A stretch of DNA of 51,328 nucleotides from Fragilaria crotonensis (lineage: Eukaryota > Bacillariophyta > Fragilariophyceae > Fragilariales > Fragilariaceae), in NCBI GenBank assembly GCA_022925895.1, contig JAKSYS010000455.1:1-51328 (forward strand), given 5' to 3'. The notes beneath the pieces were generated by a model that saw nothing but the letters and a program-made list of their open reading frames with translations, was not told the DNA's origin and did no database searches. Below, piece by piece: positions 8,842 through 17,456 of the stretch (the stretch's first letter is position 1; the number at the start of each line of letters is the position of its first letter). A program made the position numbers and the translations under genes.

Positions 8842-9795
8842 ATGCTGGTTTGGGGAAACACTCTGCCACCAGGTAAAAGGTTGTGGTATGTGATTGCCCG
8901 ATGGTTAATCATAACATCTGTAACAATGATTGTAATTTTGAAATTCGTTTCGCCCCCACCCACCGTTCCTTGTAGAAGAACCATTCACGCCACTTCCCCA
9001 TTTTTGACTGTTTTCATTTACCTTCTGGCAGTCGTTGGCTACAAGTACTCAAAACCCAATAATGCCGGACTCTTCTCGACCGAATCCATCGCTACAACCA
9101 TTGTGGACAGTTACCGCACCTTTGTCTTGGTCCACCCCATTTCAGTAACGTCGCCCATGATTGCCTGGTCGCACATTGCAACCTATTGGTTCGAAGTCGC
9201 TGCATGGCGAAGCCGATCCATTCAGGGCGTTTTGTTTTGGTACTTGTGCTATGAACTCATTGCATCCTACGTGAACGAACATTATCACATACCAGAAGAG
9301 GGCAATGCCGTTCGATGTTCGCGAGTTGCCTTTACTGCCGCCATGAAGCAGTATGCTGTCGATGATGTGGTTCGGGCCTATCTGCTGCCACCCTTCTTTG
9401 CGTACCTGATCCTACAACCGAATTTGCTGTGGGAGTATATTTCAGTCTACGTCCTTTCCATATATTTTCCTACACGGCTTGGCGTCCGTCGACCCCAGGT
9501 TTATGATGTCAAACGATGGAACATGCAATCAACCTTTCGACGATTGTGTCATTTGTCAAGTTCCTACAAAGGCCTCCGCAGTAACGCTTTCGCGTGGGCT
9601 GTACCAGACAATGCCGTCCTTTTCGACCGATGGCGTTGCTCGAGCTTTGGGAAGCGTGCATTGCCGAACATCCATTTCGCACTCACCGCACGGGATCCGT
9701 ATAAACTGAATGTAAATAGGACATCCCACGTGGAGTCGTTAGCTACCCACTGCTCGATAGTGCTAGAATGCTCACCTCACTGGATCTGCATATAA
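8842..9795 (+). pseudogene. chimeric frame carrying a second copy of the membrane domain
   Basis: The frame is open for 317 codons from the first ATG at 8842, but it is a patchwork. 8786-8990 is sequence that normally follows the secreted repeat genes. About 9000-9470 is nearly identical to 6776-7240, the C-terminal membrane domain of the gene at 5462 (GYKYSKPNNAGLFSTESI, GVLFWYLCYELIASYVNE). The part after 9470 corresponds to the non-coding region behind that gene. The N-terminal anchor and ATP-grasp region are absent. It is most likely a truncated duplicate. A small membrane protein made from the retained domain cannot be excluded, because no stop interrupts it. Confidence 0.6.
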
Positions 9796-10036
9796 ACTAA
9801 AACAAAATACAGCATACATCAAGCAGCAATGACAAAAATCACCAAATCTCCCTGTCCCATGCACCACTCTTATAGATGAAAAATTTTGAGCTACACAGCA
9901 CCTGCGTGCCACAAAACAAAATTGGTCGAGAACGAAACATCGTAACTTGATTCCAAAACTGCTGTCGATATTTGACCGTTCAGTCGCCCCCGCTGTAATA
10001 AAAATGCCAGTTGAAAAATGACCAGAGACTGCCGAT

Positions 10037-12478
10037 TCAATCCCTTGGACTCTTTGGAACTAACGTTGCGGCGTTCGAAATTCCTCTGGGGAATTCCAAG
10101 TGAGGAGGTTGCTCCATGCGATTAGTTTCGTTACTGTTCGCCAACAAAAAGGACGACGGCATCGGCGAGCTGTGTTGCCAATGCAAAAGTTGCTTGGAAG
10201 AATCTCCATTTTGCATACCAGGCAGGGAGTTAGGAGGAGGAAGCGCAGCTTGTGCTGGGAACCAGTGCATTGGCTGCGCAGCGGGTTTCGGAAGCATGGG
10301 GGGAGGCAAGCTGGTGTATTGAATCTGCTGTTGCTGCGGTTGAGGAGCAGTCACCGGTGTCTGAGTGGGTGTCTTCGACGACGCCGAGAGAAACATCCAG
10401 TCTCTTGCTAGCAAGGAAGCAAGCTCCCCTCCACTCCTTTTCTTGCTTTCGGAGTACATAGTGTAGCTCCTCTTGACAATGTCAAGCAAATCATTTTCTT
10501 CTTCAGACCTACGATCATGTGGCCTTAGCAACAAGAGCCGTAGGGACATGAAATGCTGTAACATTGAGTCATCCTGGTTTCCGGGCATGTGGTCGCCTAG
10601 TATCGTTGCAATTTTCACGTCCCGGTCGTCGTTCACGGAAACCGTTGAAGTTTGTGGCAACGTTTGGGGCAATGCTTGGCTTGTCAAACCAACTAATGCT
10701 GCGGCTGCAGCGTCCTGGCCATTAAAGGGATAGAATGTATTGGGCATTGCATTCAAAGTCTGCATCGCGACGTCGGAACTGACCGATTGTGCACTGTCTT
10801 GGTTCGATTCCGCTCCTTGTTTTTGCTGCTCGAACTGCCCTACATCAATTTCTAAACTCCATTTGGGCATTGGTGTCCATTGCGAAAACGCATTGACAAA
10901 ACGTTGAAGCTCGTACGGGTCTTCCTCAATTTCTGAAGTACTGTAAATCGCCACCACGACTCTTCCAACCATCGGCGCCTCCAGGGGTATACCCACAGCA
11001 GTTTTCACGCCATAAACTTGGGCACCTCCAGCTCTTTCAAAGCGGGCGGGGTCGGCATCGTTCACCCTGCACTCCCACGAGGGTGTGTTTGCGGTGTAAA
11101 CCCGACCAGGAAGCCCCACACCTGGAGCGAAGGAGAAGTTAGTACTGTATGCACCGTACTCGCGAAGTTGGGAGGCAACACCTGAATCAATGTCTGAACG
11201 GGTTGCATGTCCAGCGTGATAGAGCCGCAAGGAATCGGCCGATGTCTCACCACTGCCATTCTTGGTATCAGGGGAAAACGAAGGCACCCATACATCTGCA
11301 TGCTCAAACGACAGGTGGTTGTTCTCCAGGTAATGAATAACATTATCGAGGAATGGTCCGCAATCTCTAAGCCTTGGGAAGGGATTATCACTGCTACTTC
11401 CGGCTGCACCCATCAGCTCCTCGAGCATCACCATAGAACACTCTTCACTAAAGCGCCTTTGATGAGTGCCGGTCCGGGATCCTTGGCTCGCGCCGGCGTG
11501 GTGATCATCCAGAAAGTAGAATGGGTCCATACCAGCCACCTCTGGCTTCATGGGTGTAGGCTTGATTGACACCGTCGCTGCTTCCGAAGACATTGCGACT
11601 GGCGGTGCGATATTGTCCCTCTTGGCTGGCATACCTCCGATAAACACTCCGACATTTGAAGTTGGTCCAATATCTTGCCGCAACGCGAGGCCCATGCGAC
11701 GGCGTCGCGCCACTCGCATGGTCTCTTCAGCCTCGGAAGCTCGTCGTTCCAGTTCTTCCAAAGACAACAGCCAATCTCTTCCATCCAAAAACTCGTAACC
11801 AATTTGAAGGCATAGATTCGAAAAGTGTGTCCTCCATAGCTTTGTAATGTTGAACTTCAGCTCAAGTTGCATGGCGTCAGAAGGAACCGCCTGAAGAAAT
11901 TCATCCTGTACCTTTGTGAGTGAGATGTACTGCTCATCAGTTAGTCTGTCATTCTTTAGTGTGAATGATCGAGTACTGAGCTTCGCATTCTTCATCTTCT
12001 TGGTAAGACGTGACGATTTGCAGAGCAACATGTCTCCAAGGAACTCGTTGAGTTTGATCCCATGAGGTAACGGTAAAACACCTTTATCAAAACCTGCCAC
12101 AAGCTGATCAACGTATGCAATTTCTTCCGTCGACCACCGTCCAGTTCGATCGTGATGATGATGATCTCTTGCGCCCATTGTAGAACCGGCTGATAACAAG
12201 AGGTACGACGATTCTGTTCGATTGGCAGAATCATCAGCGTCAACATCATCTCGTGATCGTTTCGCACCACCTGCAGCCCGGGAGGCGGCGCCCTGCACAC
12301 ATTGTTTACGCAGTTCCGCGGCTTGTTCAAGATCATTAAAGTTGAGCGGAAACAATTGTATCCCCATGACATTTCCTGAAATACACAATGGACAAGGGAG
12401 TGCATTTGAGGAGACTGGCGGCGGTATCCCTTCATATGGACGATCGCCTTCATTCGCAATTACCAATGATAGCGGCAT
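10037..12478 (-). CDS. SANT/Myb-like and GAF domain protein
   Basis: An 813-residue protein from the first ATG; a non-ATG extension of six codons and a later ATG (MGIQLFPL, about residue 38) are alternatives. Residues about 78-82 form a basic patch (KRSRDD). Residues about 110-172 form a SANT-like helical block (TGRWSTEEIAYVDQLVAGF then LCKSSRLTKKMKNAKLSTRS). Residues about 195-265 are helical and end in an Arg-rich stretch. Residues about 366-534 resemble a GAF sensor domain (DVWVPSF, GVGLPGRVY, GIPLEAPMVGRVVVAIYST). The tail is rich in Gln and Pro. I recall this SANT block as common in diatom hypothetical proteins. A nuclear regulator with a ligand- or redox-sensing GAF domain is inference. 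It converges on the membrane-domain copy upstream, and a stump of its 3' end is repeated at 7766-7918. Confidence 0.75.
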   Translation of the reverse strand: MPLSLVIANEGDRPYEGIPPPVSSNALPCPLCISGNVMGIQLFPLNFNDLEQAAELRKQCVQGAASRAAGGAKRSRDDVDADDSANRTESSYLLLSAGSTMGARDHHHHDRTGRWSTEEIAYVDQLVAGFDKGVLPLPHGIKLNEFLGDMLLCKSSRLTKKMKNAKLSTRSFTLKNDRLTDEQYISLTKVQDEFLQAVPSDAMQLELKFNITKLWRTHFSNLCLQIGYEFLDGRDWLLSLEELERRASEAEETMRVARRRRMGLALRQDIGPTSNVGVFIGGMPAKRDNIAPPVAMSSEAATVSIKPTPMKPEVAGMDPFYFLDDHHAGASQGSRTGTHQRRFSEECSMVMLEELMGAAGSSSDNPFPRLRDCGPFLDNVIHYLENNHLSFEHADVWVPSFSPDTKNGSGETSADSLRLYHAGHATRSDIDSGVASQLREYGAYSTNFSFAPGVGLPGRVYTANTPSWECRVNDADPARFERAGGAQVYGVKTAVGIPLEAPMVGRVVVAIYSTSEIEEDPYELQRFVNAFSQWTPMPKWSLEIDVGQFEQQKQGAESNQDSAQSVSSDVAMQTLNAMPNTFYPFNGQDAAAAALVGLTSQALPQTLPQTSTVSVNDDRDVKIATILGDHMPGNQDDSMLQHFMSLRLLLLRPHDRRSEEENDLLDIVKRSYTMYSESKKRSGGELASLLARDWMFLSASSKTPTQTPVTAPQPQQQQIQYTSLPPPMLPKPAAQPMHWFPAQAALPPPNSLPGMQNGDSSKQLLHWQHSSPMPSSFLLANSNETNRMEQPPHLEFPRGISNAATLVPKSPRD

Positions 12479-13600
12479 ACATCTCTGTTGAAACAAAAAG
12501 CGTAAGGTTTCAATCGTTACAATGCAGAAGTACGATCATTGTTGCGGGGTCAACGAATCTTTCTTGAACAAATCGAGTCTGCAGGCTTTTTATAGGAAAA
12601 GTGAAGGCGAAGATATGAAATAAACCAATCAAAACGTAGGATTCAGTCACGTGTGACGTGTCATTAATGATTGAATGAGAAAATTCCCCCAATTTCTTGC
12701 GCATTTTTGATACACGAGGATTCAAGCGAACCATGGTCGGAACTTACGACATGGAGGAGGCATGAGCAACCGAGAAGACGAATATCAGGATCCGCATATC
12801 CACATCGACGGCACCTGAGGTCGGAAGACTGGCCCACGACGTTCATCTTGGGAATCGTGGCAATGCCATTCGAATTCAATTGTGGATTTTGATTGAGTCT
12901 CCCGACGATGAAGAGAGCGAAGAGTTGTGAGTTCCATTTTCTTCACTGATGATGTAAAACTGCAACCCATTCACCGGAAGTTTGGTATGCAACACCGACG
13001 ATGCACGTGCGCCGTTGGTACTTGAACCACATACCGCATAGTGCAATGAACCTCAGTACTGTACTACGAGTAGTCTACTCTACTGCTACTCCCGTACTAC
13101 CGCGGAGAGCAATGAGCGAAAGATACGCTTCCGGCGAGATGTATGGCTCTGTCCAGGACAGAGTTGTGAGAGGGGATCGGGAGTTGGGAGGACATGAGAC
13201 ATCTGAATCTGACACATCTACGACGTATTGGAAAGGACGTACTCGTACGACATAAAAAAGACAATGTATTCATATTTAGGACCAGGTTCATGCACTATGT
13301 ACAGTACCTGGTAATGCACGGTTGTAGCTACATGGTATGCCGTAAACATACGTAGCTTCTCTTTGGTGAGATATGACGTGTATCATATGCATATGATACT
13401 GCACACAGATGCACTGGATGAAAGACCTGGGCCTATGATAACCATACCGGTACTACACTGTATCTCGACCGTTAATACTACTGGAGTATCCCTACTACCG
13501 GTAGACTGGGCCTGTAAAAATGCGCCATCCCTCGAGCCCCGGCCGGCGGCCGGTGTCAGCTGATCAGCAAACCGTGCGGTGCTTCAAATGGCATGTCTGA
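12479..13600. other. intergenic, upstream of the SANT/GAF gene
   Basis: I see no gene. 12497-12700 is the probable promoter side of the SANT/GAF gene. 13010-13520 is rich in GTAC and TACTAC strings. A CCGGCCGGCGGCCGG palindrome-like stretch lies at about 13542. Confidence 0.5.
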
Positions 13601-13604
13601 GTAA

Positions 13605-14740
13605 TTATAATAGTCCACTCCAGACTGAACTGTGCAATAAACATGTGCCTCCACCCGATGGCTGATTGAGAATCTGTGATGTGTTTGAATGTTTGAATAC
13701 TGCTGGGAAGCTCTCAGTGTTCATTTGTTCGCCGTCTGTGAGCCACGTTTGGATGCTGTCATGTGCAACAAAAATATTCTTGGAGCCGAGTACTACGGTA
13801 GAGGCGTTCCATTCAGTGCATCGAAAGCGTAGTTGTGCAGACACGAATGTTCGTCGCCACTCCGTTGTGGCTCTCCTCGTGAGCTTCGCAGCACAGGCAT
13901 TGCGACGTATGGCTGACGTTGTATTTTCGGTGCTGGAAGTTTGTTGGTTGGAAGTAGAGCATACAGTACGACCCTTGTACAATGCACACATGTCAAATGG
14001 GATGCCCGCTGTCGTCGCAGGGCTATGGCGTGATGAGCTCCCCAATGGATAGTCTCAAAGACTTCTGGAGGCCATTGGTAACGGACTTGTCGATACGATA
14101 TGCTCAGAGGGTTAGTGTATGCGCGCCGAATAGTTTGATCATGCTGGGATGTAACGATGCCGGTCGATAAGTGGAGCTGCACCCCTGTGTGGGACATGAG
14201 ATGTGCACGAGGGGATGGATCCGGACAGGACTGTTGATGTGTGCCTGCTAATTGATGAACCTCGACATTGAGCTGAGCGAGCAATGGGAGGTCAGTGTCT
14301 GCTTTATCTTTGTCTTGATGACCGTTGATGTGCTCAAGTGTCGTGGGCGTCCACGTATGTCGTGTGGTGTGATAAATTTCACAACGAACATTCCATTCTT
14401 GAGCCATCGGATCTAAATCTAATATTGATCACCTGGAGCTGCGAGGATCGTCTCGAAGACTTGTTGGAAAGAAGGGCTGCACTTGTTGAACCAGAGCTTT
14501 GTTATCACGAGCTATTTGTCCTCGGAAGGGGACTTGCATCATTGTGTATGATGCCATGATGTGATGGACGATGCGAACCGATGCGAGGAATCCAAAGACT
14601 TCCGCGCGGTACGATGATATACGGCCACCGCGGACCGGACCACAGCCATTTAGGACGCACTGTCCAGATGTGGAACTTGATACCAACGCGTGTGAACCGA
14701 CTTTCGCACGCATTACCAGGCAGAACTGCCCATTCAAGAT
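13605..14740 (-). pseudogene. decayed RNase H region of a non-LTR-type retroelement
   Basis: Three minus-strand pieces in different frames read in order. At 14737-14429 there is an RNase H-like stretch (GPVRGGRISSYRAEVFGFLA then ARDNKALVQQV, holding the Glu and second Asp). At 14407-13793 there are a second RNase H part (HINGHQDKDKAD) and a tail with HHAIALRRQ and ALLPTNK. From about 14045 to 13605 there are remnants of a Cys/His tail. The same architecture occurs at 24403, 34268 and 34568. Frameshifts and stops make it dead. No reverse transcriptase catalytic region is visible. Confidence 0.65.
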
Positions 14741-15295
14741 GTCACAGACTTCATAGATGGTTGGTTTTAGCGGGCTCCTGAGGTTACTTAGGAGTTTTCG
14801 CTCCCATTCCGGTAGTTAGAGGAGGCACGCTTGGAAGGTTCTGCTCTCCGAGGGAAGCGTGCGTGTGATAATGTTTTGTACTGAATGTCGGCGGTGTCGC
14901 AAGGTCCATCCGAGCCTGGTGTTGCCTTCGATTTCTAATGGCTCTGCATGCGTGGGTACAGCGGTGAAGGGTTCTTCTTCGAGATCTGATCATGAAAGCG
15001 TGTGTTCTGGTGATCTACCGGTAGTGAGACATGAATGGTGTATGTCTCCATGTCTCATCGGGTCGTCGTCGATAGAGTAAATCTTCACAGATATACGCTG
15101 GCCAGCGAACTTGAAACGCTCTTTGTCGTCGCCACAAACCTAGGGCTGGGATCAACCGCCCATTAGCGTCATTCCATTATTGGTTACTAGCTCGTTTACA
15201 GAGAAGCCAAGTTTTCGAATTCGGACGATCTTGATTGACTTGATGAAGATTCGAGGTGCTACTGGGGATTGGGGATTGGGGATGCATGATTCACC
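14741..15295. other. left flank of the copia element
   Basis: No gene is recognised. It may include further decayed sequence of the element at 13605-14740. The copia insertion point is at its right edge. Confidence 0.4.
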
Positions 15296-15752
15296 TGTCG
15301 AGGATAAGCGTTTACTAACCAACGACAGTACCGGTGAGGATGTACTGACTGTGCAAACAGACAGACATCCAGCACCGGAATCCCGCTTCCGTCGTGTGTA
15401 CGCGGGAACTACGAACGGCATTCCGTTGGCAACGCGCACGATCCAGAATCTACAGTATCCGAACGACAGTAAATCGCCCGACAAGAAACTACAATTGTTT
15501 GATGATGTAGATGGCGATTGGACGACTGTAAGTAAGAGAGAAAGGAGAGTTAAAAGAGGAGTTAAGATCATCTCCAACCAAGACAAGAGATCCCTGTCTG
15601 GGAAGGTTGGCAGGACTGATCTGAGACAAGGAAGTAACTAAAGTAGTTACAATATTTGGAACCGGAATTTAGAGTCGGTAGTATTGTCAGTTTATCTACA
15701 GTAAGGTAGAGTTAGTACGTGCGTACGAGGCAGGAGATATCTGGGATTCTCA
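15296..15752 (+). repeat. 5' LTR of the copia element
   Basis: 457 bp, TGTCGAGG to ATTCTCA. It contains an open frame (to the stop at 15639-15641) matching the pol C-terminus in the 3' LTR, and a GTAAGTAAG consensus splice-donor-like site at about 15529. The three bases after it (ACA) are shared with the right flank, so the boundary could shift by up to three bases. Confidence 0.92.
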
Positions 15753-15791
15753 ACACGTTTTTAAAAACGGTTAGTTCGAAAGTGAATCAAG

Positions 15792-17447
15792 ATGAGCGGC
15801 GAAGGTAAGAAGGCACTGGAGACTATCAAGGTCATTCCATTTTATGGAACGGATACTTCGAAGGGCGGACTTGAACCGAGGGAGTTCTTTACGAAGGCGG
15901 AGGTCTTTGCGGCTACAAGAGGTTTCAAGAAGGCAATGTTGGAAGAGAAGATCAAGGAAGAGTTTGCTTTCAAGGAAGACTTGACGGAAGAAGAACAGTT
16001 GTTGGTCAAGCAAGATGAAGACGCAAAACATTTTCTGATCATGTCCTGTCGTGGCGATGCGTTTGCGATTATTGAGTCTCAGGAAACCGCATTCAAGATG
16101 TATCAAGCTTTGAAGAATAGGTATGATTCAAAGAAGACAAAGGATTTGGTCAAGGCGACGACAAAATTGGAGAAATGCTTCATGAAACATGACTTTGATG
16201 ACCCTTACATATGGATTTTGGAAATGGAACGTTTGAATCGCGATGTCGAGAAGTGCGAGAACGGAATCAAGAGGAGCGATGAGCAAATGCAGGCGACTAT
16301 TTTGTCGAGACTTCCAAAAAGACGCTATGAATCAGTCATCACATCTCTAAATGGAAAGATCGGATCGAACGACTTCACGTATGATGATTTTGTGTCGGAA
16401 ATTTATGTTCACTATGAAATGTTCATTGAACCCTACAAAAACAGGTTTGCAGAACAGACAAAGGGTAAGCATTTAGCGCTCAACACTGTTTCTGGCAAGG
16501 GTGGATGGAAGGCATTCAAAGGAAAGTGTAATAAATGTGGCAAACAAGGCCACAAAGCTCGAGACTGCAACAGTACAGGTGAGAATAAAAACGCAAATTT
16601 AGGCAAAAAGTTCACAGGAAAATGTTTCAAGTGCGGAGACATGGGACACATGGCAAGAGATTGCAAGAAGGTCGGATCTACTGCGGAAAATGGTATGTTT
16701 GTCGGAATGTCCATTGCAGGTCGTGGTAAGACGGTATATGAAGACAGTTTGAAAAAGGACCAAGCAACGGTTGATATGAACAAGGTCGCGATGAAAAACT
16801 TGGGAGACATTGCAGAGGCAAATAAGACCAAGGTCAGTACAGAAGAGAGTAAGAAAAACAGTGAAACGGACATTGAGGGAAGCCCTAAGAAAAGCATTGA
16901 AGAAGTTGATGTTGAAGATAACTCGTTTGCGAAGAGACGCAAAATCGACGAAATTAAGGAGAAGGAGCAGAGAATGTCCTGGTATGATATGTGCGCGACA
17001 AGTAACGAAGAAGAAGAAGAAGAAGATGATGATGATCCGGAATTAGAAGAAAAGAATGAAGACTCGGAGGTTGAAGTGTTTGAAGTAATTGACTTAACTG
17101 CAAGTGAGGTTGACTTAACGGAAAGTGATGACGAAGAGGTCGAAGAGATTGTTAAGAAACCCGAGAAGAAGAATGACCCTGATTTGTTTAATGAGAATGA
17201 GAAGACAGAGCAGACACGAATGAAGAGAGGCTTGTTTTATGAAACCGACGAAGAGGAAGACACAGACCAAACTGAGTACTCAGAGGAGCACGGACAGTAT
17301 GGTAATGTCGTAAATGGCGAATTTTATATTTACTCTGGGAGTACATGCAGCACAAGCGTAGAAAGAGGTACAGAAATTATTGTCAATGAGACCAATGAAA
17401 AGAAAGGAATGACACTAAAGACATGGAGAAAGACGCTGAAGACATAA
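15792..17447 (+). CDS. gag: copia Gag with two CCHC zinc knuckles
   Basis: A 551-residue nucleocapsid/capsid precursor that packages the element's RNA in cytoplasmic particles. The first 220 residues resemble the UBN2-type copia Gag (EFFTKAEVFAATRG, AFKMYQALKNRYDS, ILSRLPKRRYESVI). Two perfect C-x2-C-x4-H-x4-C knuckles follow at 246-259 (CNKCGKQGHKARDC) and 278-291 (CFKCGDMGHMARDC). The last 200 residues are highly acidic with Glu/Asp runs. It ends in UAA at 17445-17447. The pol frame continues in the same frame four codons later, so the stop may be read through or may be a disabling mutation. Confidence 0.92.
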   Translation: MSGEGKKALETIKVIPFYGTDTSKGGLEPREFFTKAEVFAATRGFKKAMLEEKIKEEFAFKEDLTEEEQLLVKQDEDAKHFLIMSCRGDAFAIIESQETAFKMYQALKNRYDSKKTKDLVKATTKLEKCFMKHDFDDPYIWILEMERLNRDVEKCENGIKRSDEQMQATILSRLPKRRYESVITSLNGKIGSNDFTYDDFVSEIYVHYEMFIEPYKNRFAEQTKGKHLALNTVSGKGGWKAFKGKCNKCGKQGHKARDCNSTGENKNANLGKKFTGKCFKCGDMGHMARDCKKVGSTAENGMFVGMSIAGRGKTVYEDSLKKDQATVDMNKVAMKNLGDIAEANKTKVSTEESKKNSETDIEGSPKKSIEEVDVEDNSFAKRRKIDEIKEKEQRMSWYDMCATSNEEEEEEDDDDPELEEKNEDSEVEVFEVIDLTASEVDLTESDDEEVEEIVKKPEKKNDPDLFNENEKTEQTRMKRGLFYETDEEEDTDQTEYSEEHGQYGNVVNGEFYIYSGSTCSTSVERGTEIIVNETNEKKGMTLKTWRKTLKT

Positions 17448-17456
17448 AAGAAAAAG

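Noticed and set aside
12391-12478. An 88-nt intron at the start of the SANT/GAF gene (GTAATT...TTTCAG)
   Set aside because: The sites look plausible, but removing them shifts the long frame into one with stops. It could still lie in a 5' leader.
15756-15791. Primer-binding site for a tRNA after the 5' LTR
   Set aside because: The sequence after the LTR (GTTTTTAAAAACGG) shows no clear complement to an initiator tRNA that I can recognise.
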